Below are positions 1 to 5,855 of a DNA stretch of 15,488 nt, one piece after another; position 1 is the first letter of the stretch; each line of letters starts with the position of its first letter. Both the position numbers and the translations under genes were made by a program. The notes beneath the pieces were generated by a model, which did no database searches, was not told the origin of the DNA, and saw nothing but the letters and a program-made list of their open reading frames with translations. Source of the DNA: Candidatus Delongbacteria bacterium (GTDB lineage: Bacteria > UBA4055); the NCBI GenBank assembly GCA_028702975.1, contig JAQVNT010000011.1, positions 1 to 15,488 on the forward strand, read 5' to 3'.

Positions 1-295
1 CGGCCGGCTCGGCTTCTGAAAAACCTGTTGTTCCGGTGACGAAAGGTTTTGAGTTCGCCACGCTGATCTTCATATTTTCGAGGCAGGAATTCGGTGAAGT
101 AAAATCAACGACCACATCGATATCGGCGTGGTCTATGACATCGGCCAGTCTTATGCCCATTCCGAGGTTGGTGAGCAGGCATTTCTCAGGCGTTTCAATG
201 ATGTAGGAAATGTTGAATTTATCGGACTGAGCCGCAAAATCCGTAATGGCGTGTCCCATCTTTCCGTATCCCCCGCACAGAGCAATATTTATCAT
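1..295 (-). CDS. dapB: 4-hydroxy-tetrahydrodipicolinate reductase, N-terminal part (cut by window edge)
   Basis: DapB reduces 4-hydroxy-tetrahydrodipicolinate with NAD(P)H in the diaminopimelate/lysine pathway, in the cytoplasm. The first 98 codons are in the window; the rest lies beyond base 1. Reading from the ATG at 295, the protein opens MINIALCGGYGKMGH, the Rossmann dinucleotide-binding glycine motif of the family (GxxGxMG). It continues with DVVVDFTSP around residues 68-76 and PFVTGTTGF around residues 86-94, which match the family's cofactor and active-site strand signatures. The start is fixed by a GGAGG Shine-Dalgarno at 301-305, five bases from the ATG. A separate promoter at 323-351 suggests it need not depend on the upstream genes. 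No frameshift is seen in the visible part. Confidence 0.93.
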   Translation of the reverse strand, partial: MINIALCGGYGKMGHAITDFAAQSDKFNISYIIETPEKCLLTNLGMGIRLADVIDHADIDVVVDFTSPNSCLENMKISVANSKPFVTGTTGFSEAEPA

Positions 296-300
296 TCGAA

Positions 301-305
301 CCTCC
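301..305 (-). promoter_or_regulatory. Strong Shine-Dalgarno of dapB
   Basis: On the minus strand this reads GGAGG, five bases before the ATG at 295. It is the strongest ribosome binding site seen in the window and decides the dapB start. Confidence 0.8.
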
Positions 306-322
306 GGAATAAGCTTTTTCGT

Positions 323-351
323 AATATATATAATCTCAGACGATTATTCAA
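323..351 (-). promoter_or_regulatory. Candidate sigma70-type promoter for dapB
   Basis: On the minus strand a TTGAAT box (346-351) is followed after exactly 17 bp by TATATT (323-328). Transcription would start near 316, giving a leader of about 20 bases that contains the GGAGG site. The region between the upstream hypothetical gene and dapB is only 70 bp and AT-rich, so a chance match is possible. The same -10 and spacing recur at three other gene starts in this window, which raises my confidence somewhat. Confidence 0.5.
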
Positions 352-365
352 GCGGGAAATGTATT

Positions 366-1082
366 TTAAGACCGGTAGGTCTCCAGTCTCTTCAGCCAGC
401 CGTCGATGAACTTGAGGTCGTTCTGCTCATCTGTGTAGTTGATGACCCTGCGCTTCAGAACTTCCGCCGCAGCGTCAATGAAATTGTCAACATCGGGTCT
501 TTTGAGTATTTCGAGCACCTGAAGCAGTCCCCAGCCTTCGCCCCTGATACGCTCTTTGGGGTCGAGCCCTGTTCCTTTGAAATTCAGATAATCGACAACG
601 GCATATCTCCCGCGTGAAGTTTCGCAGAGTTCGTTGAGCATATACAGAACTTCGGGATTGTTAGCAGCGATCTCCTTTAGAGAATCCATAGCCTTGAAGA
701 TAATGAAAGCGGCCTGTATTCCCGTAGTGGAAGCCAGCCAGTCAATGATCTCCTGCTTGCGGGAGTCGGAATCGAGCTCTGCCTTACTTGACCAGGGAAG
801 ACCGGTGAGCTTATACATGTTGATCACCGGAGGGATCGGCTCGTTCTTTTCCAGATAAAATCCTACAAGCTCGGGAAACTGCTCGATGAAAGGGAATTTC
901 TTTCCTGCAGGGAACCAGATGAAGTGACCTATGCCGAAGTTGGCGAAATCCTCCTTGGGGCTCCACCACACAAGATATTTCTTTTTGGATGCGCACTCGT
1001 TCGCGAACATCTTGGCCCCGAATTCACTAAATTCATAAGGCTCGATCGCTCTCAAATATTCAATAAATCTGTATTCAGCCAC
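366..1082 (-). CDS. Conserved-looking protein of unknown function with a lysozyme-like GIGH motif
   Basis: I do not recognise a named family for this 238-residue protein. It begins with GTG at 1082 and overlaps the end of the 5-formyltetrahydrofolate cyclo-ligase gene by 8 bp, so translation is probably coupled. It has no signal peptide or membrane segment and looks cytoplasmic. Two blocks look like conserved family cores. The first is residues 28-58, which include Glu29, Asp45 and the string FGIGHFIWFP. The second is residues 164-190, rich in aromatics and glycines and containing GEGWGLLQVL. The first block resembles the active-site region of phage T4-type lysozymes, where a catalytic Glu precedes an IGIGH turn, but the Thr of that triad is not obvious here. 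A muramidase-like fold is therefore only a weak inference. The gene lies upstream of dapB on the same strand. Confidence 0.75.
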   Translation of the reverse strand: MAEYRFIEYLRAIEPYEFSEFGAKMFANECASKKKYLVWWSPKEDFANFGIGHFIWFPAGKKFPFIEQFPELVGFYLEKNEPIPPVINMYKLTGLPWSSKAELDSDSRKQEIIDWLASTTGIQAAFIIFKAMDSLKEIAANNPEVLYMLNELCETSRGRYAVVDYLNFKGTGLDPKERIRGEGWGLLQVLEILKRPDVDNFIDAAAEVLKRRVINYTDEQNDLKFIDGWLKRLETYRS

Positions 1083-1629
1083 AAATTACTCCGTCAAGTT
1101 TTACATCGTGCTGTTCTGTCGGTACTTTATCAACAAGCTGAAAATCATAACAGATCCCGATAAGTTCGGCTTTTCCTTTCAGCCTGTGAAGTGTCTTGTC
1201 GTAATAGGCTTTACCCCTTCCGAGCCGGTTGTTGTCCCTGTCGAAAGCCACTCCGGGAATAATTGCCAAATCGATCTTTTCAAAGCCAGTAAAAGGTTTT
1301 CCTTCAGGCTCGGGGATCTCGAACATCTCTCCCGAAACAAGCTTGTGAATGCCGGTAAACTCCTTCAGGTCCAGTTCGTCTCCGTTGACGGCCGGAAGAA
1401 TGAATTTTTTTCGACCAGCCCACTTTATAATAAAATCTCTCGTATCGACCTCGTCATCCATCGACCAGAAAATAAAAACCGTCCGCGCCGATGCGAAAGC
1501 CGGGTGATCTTCGATCTTTTTCATGATGTTCTCCGACCGGGTCTGTCTTTCCTGAGGGCTGATCTCTTTTTTAAGCTCCCTTATTTCCCTGCGGAGCGCT
1601 TTTTTGCTTCTCACTATTTCGTTGCTCAT
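1075..1629 (-). CDS. 5-formyltetrahydrofolate cyclo-ligase (MTHFS)
   Basis: This enzyme uses ATP to convert 5-formyltetrahydrofolate to 5,10-methenyltetrahydrofolate, returning a storage or inhibitory folate to one-carbon metabolism in the cytoplasm. At 184 residues it has the usual length. The N-terminal basic helix (residues 8-21, KKALRREIRELKK) is typical. The nucleotide-binding signature is at residues 125-144 (PGVAFD, then NRLGRGKAYYD), and the C-terminal block PTEQHDVKLDGVI at 170-182 is also canonical. The ATG at 1629 has only a short GGA-type site before it. A perfect TATAAT on the minus strand at 1685-1690 could be its -10 box, but I find no good -35, so it may be read through from the ATPase gene. 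It ends in TGA inside GTGGCTGA, overlapping the start of the next gene. In E. coli the homologue is ygfA/fau. Confidence 0.93.
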   Translation of the reverse strand: MSNEIVRSKKALRREIRELKKEISPQERQTRSENIMKKIEDHPAFASARTVFIFWSMDDEVDTRDFIIKWAGRKKFILPAVNGDELDLKEFTGIHKLVSGEMFEIPEPEGKPFTGFEKIDLAIIPGVAFDRDNNRLGRGKAYYDKTLHRLKGKAELIGICYDFQLVDKVPTEQHDVKLDGVICG

Positions 1630-1696
1630 GGCTGTTCCGTATATAGTTAAGTTTGTAATATAAAGAATTAAGTACGGATAGAAAATTATATTTCCG

Positions 1697-2986
1697 TTAT
1701 TGACCCAGCAGCCATTTCCATGCCGGAATGATATTAATTTTATATCCGCCGATCACTTCAAGACCTTCATCATTAAATGTAACAACAGTCAGGTTTTTTA
1801 CTTTTAGATAATCAGCCGACTTAATAAGTGCTCTGAATTCTCTCTTTTTTACTTCTTCGCTGTTAAGATTATAGCAAACCTGTATGAGGCTTTGTATCTT
1901 TTTAGCTTTGGAAACTACGAAATCGACCTCATAACCTTCTTTTGTACGGTAATAGTTTACTTCCGCTCTTCTTCTGTGAAGTTCAAGAAAAATTATGTTT
2001 TCCAGAGCTCTCGTTTCGTCAATTCCCTCACCGTAACAAACTGCGTTAGCCAGAGCCCAATCCGCGCAATATATTTTTCTGTAATTTCTGAGCCTTATTT
2101 TTTCCGATCTGCTGTAAATTTCAATGGCGTATATCATAAAAGCGTCTGAAAGGTAAGTTAGGTATTTGTATAGAGTTTCGTTGGAGAAAGAGTAACCGGC
2201 TTCTTTTAAGTTGCCTGCTATTTTGTTAACCGTCATCGGACAGCCGGTTCTCGACACCAGAGAATCAGCAAAAGCCCTGAGCAGAGTCAAATTGATATTA
2301 TCTTCATTGTGAGCTTCGGCAATGTCCCTTAATATCATTGTGTCCCAATAGGACCTGAGCATATCTTCGTGAAGTTTTTCAGATAAATTGAAAAGTCCGG
2401 GCATACCCCCCTGATCAGTATAAATTTTAAAATATCTTCTCAGGAAGCCTATACCTTTGGATGAAACGGTATCTTCTTTAATGTTAGAATGTCTTAAAAA
2501 TTCTCTAAAAGAGAAAGGCGTGATCTCAAACGGGAAAAACTTTCCTCTCAAAGCTGAGGAGTATTCCCCTCTCTGAAGAGTTGCGGTCGATCCTGTGATC
2601 AGTACTCTGTGTTTTTTTGATTCTATAAGGTATAGAATATAGTCTTCCCACCCTTTTATTCTGTGTATTTCATCAAAGATAAATAATATTGTCTCTTTGT
2701 TCCTTTTTTCGGGATATAGCCCATAGTAAGCATCGTCAATAAAACTAAGTTTCTCTGAAGTTATGTTTATTATTCTGTGATCGTTGAAATTGATCCTGCA
2801 TACATTTTTTCTGCTGTTCTCATATTCAGCCTGTAGTGTTCTGTAAGTTTTACCGCTTCTTCTCGTGCCAACTATTCCTATAGCTACATTCGGAATGAAT
2901 TCTATCACAAGATCCCTTTTCGTCAGAGGTGCTTCTTCGCTTTGCTGATTGTCGGTTATGATCCTCTGGAGTGTTTCGATATCCAT
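1697..2986 (-). CDS. COG1373-type AAA-like ATPase with DUF4143-like C-terminal domain
   Basis: This belongs to a widespread family of predicted ATPases whose cellular role is poorly known. I chose the ATG at 2986 (429 residues) because an AGGGA-type site precedes it. The upstream in-frame GTG at 3013 has no ribosome site and lies almost at the predicted transcription start. Walker A is GTRRSGKT at residues 40-47. Walker B is LFIFDEIHR, with Asp105 and Glu106, and a sensor-like strand LITGSTATLQ follows at 129-138. The C-terminal half carries the DUF4143 pattern, including a tail around EVDFVV that resembles a degenerate PD-(D/E)xK nuclease strand; the usual final Lys motif is replaced by IQVCY. 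By hand count, sample lines of the gene are about 30-38% GC, below most neighbours. This fits an accessory, possibly transferred gene. It has its own promoter at 3025-3053 and diverges from purine nucleoside phosphorylase. Confidence 0.87.
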   Translation of the reverse strand: MDIETLQRIITDNQQSEEAPLTKRDLVIEFIPNVAIGIVGTRRSGKTYRTLQAEYENSRKNVCRINFNDHRIINITSEKLSFIDDAYYGLYPEKRNKETILFIFDEIHRIKGWEDYILYLIESKKHRVLITGSTATLQRGEYSSALRGKFFPFEITPFSFREFLRHSNIKEDTVSSKGIGFLRRYFKIYTDQGGMPGLFNLSEKLHEDMLRSYWDTMILRDIAEAHNEDNINLTLLRAFADSLVSRTGCPMTVNKIAGNLKEAGYSFSNETLYKYLTYLSDAFMIYAIEIYSRSEKIRLRNYRKIYCADWALANAVCYGEGIDETRALENIIFLELHRRRAEVNYYRTKEGYEVDFVVSKAKKIQSLIQVCYNLNSEEVKKREFRALIKSADYLKVKNLTVVTFNDEGLEVIGGYKINIIPAWKWLLGQ

Positions 2987-3024
2987 TTTTGTATCCCTGA
3001 TGTAGTTATACACTTTATGTTATG

Positions 3025-3053
3025 AATATAACTCAAAATCTTTCTTTTGGCAA
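3025..3053 (-). promoter_or_regulatory. Candidate promoter of the ATPase gene
   Basis: On the minus strand TTGCCA (3048-3053) and TATATT (3025-3030) are separated by 17 bp. Transcription would start near 3018, leaving a leader of about 30 bases before the ATG at 2986 and supporting that start over the GTG at 3013. The -35 box is overlapped by the left arm of the palindrome at 3052-3075. Confidence 0.55.
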
Positions 3054-3075
3054 GATAATAAATTGCTATTATCTT
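3052..3075. repeat. Perfect 9+9 bp inverted repeat, candidate operator
   Basis: The arms AAGATAATA (3052-3060) and TATTATCTT (3067-3075) are exact reverse complements around a 6-base centre, AATTGC. The element sits between two divergent promoters and touches the -35 box of the ATPase promoter. There is no trailing T-run and it lies upstream of both predicted transcripts, so it is not a terminator; a dimeric regulator's binding site is the simplest reading. The arms are AT-rich, which increases the chance of coincidence, but a perfect 9-bp pair with a short centre stands out in a 190-bp region. Confidence 0.55.
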
Positions 3076-3132
3076 TCTCATTAAAATGTAACAAATGCTA
3101 AAAATATGTTTATCTAAGGAATAATAAGTCTG

Positions 3133-3161
3133 TTTACATTGAGAGAAAAAGTTATTATATT
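3133..3161 (+). promoter_or_regulatory. Candidate strong promoter of purine nucleoside phosphorylase
   Basis: TTTACA (3133-3138) is followed after 17 bp by TATATT (3156-3161); each box matches the sigma70 consensus at five of six positions. Transcription would start near 3168, about 13 bases before the ATG at 3181 and downstream of the alternative TTG at 3139. This rules strongly for the ATG start. The spacer is filled by the first copy of the direct repeat at 3138-3171. Confidence 0.6.
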
Positions 3162-3171
3162 GAGAGAAAAA
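3138..3171 (+). repeat. Tandem 13-bp direct repeat with 21-bp period
   Basis: ATTGAGAGAAAAA occurs at 3138-3150 and again, identically, at 3159-3171. The spacing of 21 bp, two helical turns, places both copies on the same face of the DNA. The first copy fills the promoter spacer and the second covers the -10 end and the predicted transcription start. It could be a regulator site or a small local duplication. Confidence 0.5.
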
Positions 3172-3180
3172 AGAGGATTT

Positions 3181-3954
3181 ATGCGGACCGGAGAAGCAGT
3201 TAAATATCTTAAAGACAATCTCGACAGCGAAAATATAAGTATAGCGATCGTGCTGGGCAGCGGACTTTCATTTCTGGAAGATGAAATGGATGGTGCAACG
3301 CATGTTAAAACTTCCGGCATCCCGAATTATCCCAGATCGACGGTTATGGGTCATAAGGGTACTATAACAGCAGGGTCATATAAAGGCAAAAAGATCATGA
3401 TACTGGCCGGAAGGGTGCATTTTTATGAGGGCTACACCTATGATCAGGTCGTTTTTCCCGTCGATATTCTTGCGGGACTGGGAGTGAAAAAGCTGCTTCT
3501 GACGAACGCGGCCGGCGGAATAAATAAAAATTTCGGGCCGGGGACAATGGTGGCGCTGGAAAGATACATTGCGCCGTTCTCGCCCATGTATAAAGAACCG
3601 GTAACCGAGCCGTATTCGAAAGAGCTGAACGGGTTACTGAAAAATGCGGCGCAAAGAACGAACAACCGCATAGAGAACGGCTGTTACGCCTACATGACCG
3701 GCCCCAGCTTCGAGACGAAGGCGGAGATAAAATATCTCGGACTTCTCGGAGCGGACACTGTGGGAATGTCCACCGTGCCCGAGACGGTAAGGGCGAAAGA
3801 ACTTGGTCTCGAAGCTGCGTGTATCTCGCGCGTCTCGAACTTTGCCGCGGGGTTGACCGGAGAGCCTCTCTCGCACACCGAGGTGCTAGAGGCCGCGAAG
3901 TCGTCGCAGGAGGGCTTCATCTCCCTTTTGAAAGAGTTCGTAACTTTACTTTAG
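3181..3954 (+). CDS. Purine nucleoside phosphorylase, trimeric inosine/guanosine type
   Basis: It cleaves purine (deoxy)nucleosides with phosphate to give free base and (deoxy)ribose-1-phosphate, for purine salvage in the cytoplasm. From the ATG at 3181 it has 257 residues, close to the family norm. This start has an AGAGGA site at 3172-3177 and lies just downstream of a good promoter, whereas the in-frame TTG at 3139 falls inside that promoter. Family motifs appear in order: the phosphate loop VLGSGLS, GRVHFYEGY with the active-site His, NAAGGIN, TGPSFETKAE with the base-contacting Glu, VGMSTVPE, and SNFAAGLTG with the conserved Asn. This set matches the trimeric, 6-oxopurine-preferring class rather than the hexameric DeoD class. 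The 3' half is clearly richer in GC than the 5' half. Confidence 0.93.
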   Translation: MRTGEAVKYLKDNLDSENISIAIVLGSGLSFLEDEMDGATHVKTSGIPNYPRSTVMGHKGTITAGSYKGKKIMILAGRVHFYEGYTYDQVVFPVDILAGLGVKKLLLTNAAGGINKNFGPGTMVALERYIAPFSPMYKEPVTEPYSKELNGLLKNAAQRTNNRIENGCYAYMTGPSFETKAEIKYLGLLGADTVGMSTVPETVRAKELGLEAACISRVSNFAAGLTGEPLSHTEVLEAAKSSQEGFISLLKEFVTLL

Positions 3955-3973
3955 CCCCCGATTTTCTTATATT
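3945..3973 (+). promoter_or_regulatory. Candidate promoter of the YigZ/IMPACT gene, predicting a near-leaderless transcript
   Basis: TTTACT (3945-3950) and TATATT (3968-3973) are spaced by 17 bp and overlap the last codons and stop of the purine nucleoside phosphorylase gene. Transcription would start around 3979-3981, essentially at the ATG at 3982. No Shine-Dalgarno precedes that ATG, consistent with leaderless initiation. The -35 match is only four of six. Confidence 0.4.
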
Positions 3974-3981
3974 ACAGCGAT

Positions 3982-4599
3982 ATGGAAAAAGAGCTTTATA
4001 CGACCGTGAAAGGTTATACGGAAAAGGAGATCGACAAGATAAAGGGTTCAAGGTTTATCGGGAGGCTCTACAGGATAAGCGGCAGGGATGAAGCCGAACT
4101 CCTGCTCGACGCGGCGCGGAAAAATTACTACGACGCGACGCACAACTGCTTCGCCTATGCGGCGGGAACAGGTGACAATTGCGTCACCCGCTCCTCCGAC
4201 GACGGCGAGCCGTCCGGCACTGCCGGCCGGCCGATACTGGCGGTGCTCGAGGGCAGCGGAGTCACTGACGCGCTGCTTGTAGTTACCCGGTATTACGGCG
4301 GCACCAACCTCGGTACCGGAGGGCTGATCAAAGCATACACTGAAGCGGCAAAAGCGGTCATCTGGTCGGCGGAAAAGGAAACTGTGGAGATATATGACTG
4401 CGCGGAATTTTCATACAAATACGACATTACGAGCATAATTATGAACCTTATAAACAAATATGAAGCTTCGATATCGACGGAGGATTTCGGTCAGGAAGGC
4501 CCTAATGTCAAAGTCAGGGTAAACAGGGGCTTTTCAGAGGATTTCGTTAAAGAGATATTCGAAAAAAGCAATGGATCTGTAAAGGTTAAGATATGCTGA
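3982..4599 (+). CDS. YigZ/IMPACT family protein (UPF0029)
   Basis: This is a 205-residue member of the YigZ/IMPACT family. Bacterial members have no firmly settled function; the eukaryotic relative IMPACT modulates the GCN2 translation-control pathway. The N-terminal UPF0029 domain shows the signatures DATHNCFAYA (residues 51-60), DDGEPSGTAGRPIL (73-86) and VVTRYYGGTNLGTGGL (100-115), all near-canonical. Residues from about 142 onward form the smaller EF-G domain IV-like C-terminal domain. No Shine-Dalgarno is seen before the ATG. The 3' end overlaps the next gene by 7 bp (ATGCTGA), so expression is linked to the CorC-like protein. The middle of the gene is unusually GC-rich: by hand count bases 4201-4260 are about 77% GC, against about 37% at 4381-4440. 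Confidence 0.92.
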   Translation: MEKELYTTVKGYTEKEIDKIKGSRFIGRLYRISGRDEAELLLDAARKNYYDATHNCFAYAAGTGDNCVTRSSDDGEPSGTAGRPILAVLEGSGVTDALLVVTRYYGGTNLGTGGLIKAYTEAAKAVIWSAEKETVEIYDCAEFSYKYDITSIIMNLINKYEASISTEDFGQEGPNVKVRVNRGFSEDFVKEIFEKSNGSVKVKIC

Positions 4600-5843
4600 T
4601 ATTTCTGATAACTGCGGCATTTTTATTCTCAGCATTTTTTTCTATGTCCGAAATAGTCTATACGGTAGTTGACAGGATAAAGATAAGGGTATGGGCGAAA
4701 GCGGGATCGGCGCCTGCCCTCAAAGCAAAAAGACTCATAAAAAATCCCGACAGTTTTCTTATCCCGATACTGGTCGGCAACAATATCGCCAACGTCGCCT
4801 ACGCGACTTTTTTCGCCTATCTGGCTGCGAGTTTGAACTGGAGGTCATCAAGCATTCAGATAACATTCTACGAGACTATACTGCTTGTCATTTTCGCGGA
4901 AATGATACCCAAGGTGCTCGGTAAAAAATTCTCTGACAAACTCGCTTTAAAGATAGTCTATCCGTTCGTTTTTATAAAAACTTTGCTTGCGCCTGTATCT
5001 TATCTGGTCGGAAGAGTGAGCGTGAGGATCATGAAGATGATAAAAATGCAGTCTGGTAAAAGCGGCTGGGTGATGATCTCAAAGGGAGATATTGATTTTA
5101 TTGTCAATCAGGCGGTCAAATCGGAAACAGTTAAGAAGAAAGATGCGCGGATAATAAGAAAGGTGCTCAATCTTGAGCAGATGAAGGTCAGAGAGATCAT
5201 GCTGCACAGGAGAAGTATTATAGCTGTCGATATTAACAGTCCTGTTTATAAGCTGAGAAAAATGGTGATATTAACCTCATTCTCAAAGATAATTGTTTAC
5301 GAAAATGACCTGGATAATATTACGGGTGTAGCTTTTGCGAGAGATCTTCTGAAAGAGGGCGTAAAAGAGGTAAAGGATATAGTAAGGCCGGCTCTTTTTA
5401 TTCCCGAAAACACGAGTATTCTGTCATTGTTCAAGATGCTGAAGAAAGAAAAATCTTCGATAGGCGTGATAATTGATGAATTCGGGGGTTGTCTCGGAAT
5501 TGTAACAATGCACGATATACTTGAACTTATAGTGGGGAAAGTCGATGATTCGCATGAAAGCACTGAGCCGGGAAGAGGCATAATATACCGGCCCGAGATC
5601 AGGACTTTAATAATCGCGGGAACCGCCGATCCGGAGGAACTTTACCGTATGATAGGAAGTATCACCGGAAAGGATATGCGAAAACCTAAATACAGGAACG
5701 AGACTGTGAACGGTTATGTGATCAACAGCATAAAGAGGATACCCGAGCAGGGTGAAACAGTGGTGCTTGACGGATTGGATTTCAGGATAATGAAAGCTAA
5801 AAAGAACTTTATTGAAACACTTATAATCAAACTGCCTAAATAG
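4593..5843 (+). CDS. HlyC/CorC (CNNM) family membrane protein with CBS pair
   Basis: This 416-residue protein has the full architecture of the HlyC/CorC/CNNM family, inner-membrane proteins linked to Mg2+ and other divalent cation handling. The N-terminal DUF21 domain has hydrophobic segments near residues 1-24, 54-76, 88-106 and 117-142, with the typical SMSE turn after the first and NNIAN in the second. Two CBS domains follow (about 198-255 and 262-325), with the family sequences VREIMLHRR and IDEFGG...GIVTMHDILE. A C-terminal CorC_HlyC domain follows from about 335 to the end, including NGYVI near its centre. The old name hemolysin C is misleading. It starts inside the last codons of the upstream gene and ends 12 bp before the next, so the three genes probably form one transcript. 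Which ion it moves or senses cannot be told from sequence. Confidence 0.92.
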   Translation: MLIFLITAAFLFSAFFSMSEIVYTVVDRIKIRVWAKAGSAPALKAKRLIKNPDSFLIPILVGNNIANVAYATFFAYLAASLNWRSSSIQITFYETILLVIFAEMIPKVLGKKFSDKLALKIVYPFVFIKTLLAPVSYLVGRVSVRIMKMIKMQSGKSGWVMISKGDIDFIVNQAVKSETVKKKDARIIRKVLNLEQMKVREIMLHRRSIIAVDINSPVYKLRKMVILTSFSKIIVYENDLDNITGVAFARDLLKEGVKEVKDIVRPALFIPENTSILSLFKMLKKEKSSIGVIIDEFGGCLGIVTMHDILELIVGKVDDSHESTEPGRGIIYRPEIRTLIIAGTADPEELYRMIGSITGKDMRKPKYRNETVNGYVINSIKRIPEQGETVVLDGLDFRIMKAKKNFIETLIIKLPK

Positions 5844-5847
5844 GGAG
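5842..5847 (+). promoter_or_regulatory. Ribosome binding site of the propeller gene
   Basis: AGGGAG overlaps the TAG stop of the CorC-like gene and lies 8 bases before the ATG at 5856. It confirms that start and shows the gene is translated from the same message. Confidence 0.7.
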
Positions 5848-5855
5848 AAAAATAA

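Noticed and set aside
1108..1650. 180-codon open frame on the plus strand
   Set aside because: Antisense shadow of the 5-formyltetrahydrofolate cyclo-ligase gene, whose family motifs are unmistakable.
2987..3013. N-terminal extension of the ATPase from a GTG
   Set aside because: No ribosome site before the GTG and the predicted transcription start lies only a few bases upstream; the ATG at 2986 is better placed.
3085..3140. AATGTAA ... TTACATT inverted pair
   Set aside because: Only 7 bp arms about 42 bp apart in AT-rich DNA; not distinguishable from chance.
3139..3180. N-terminal extension of purine nucleoside phosphorylase from a TTG
   Set aside because: The added 14 codons coincide with the promoter and the direct repeat, and the ATG at 3181 has an AGAGGA site.
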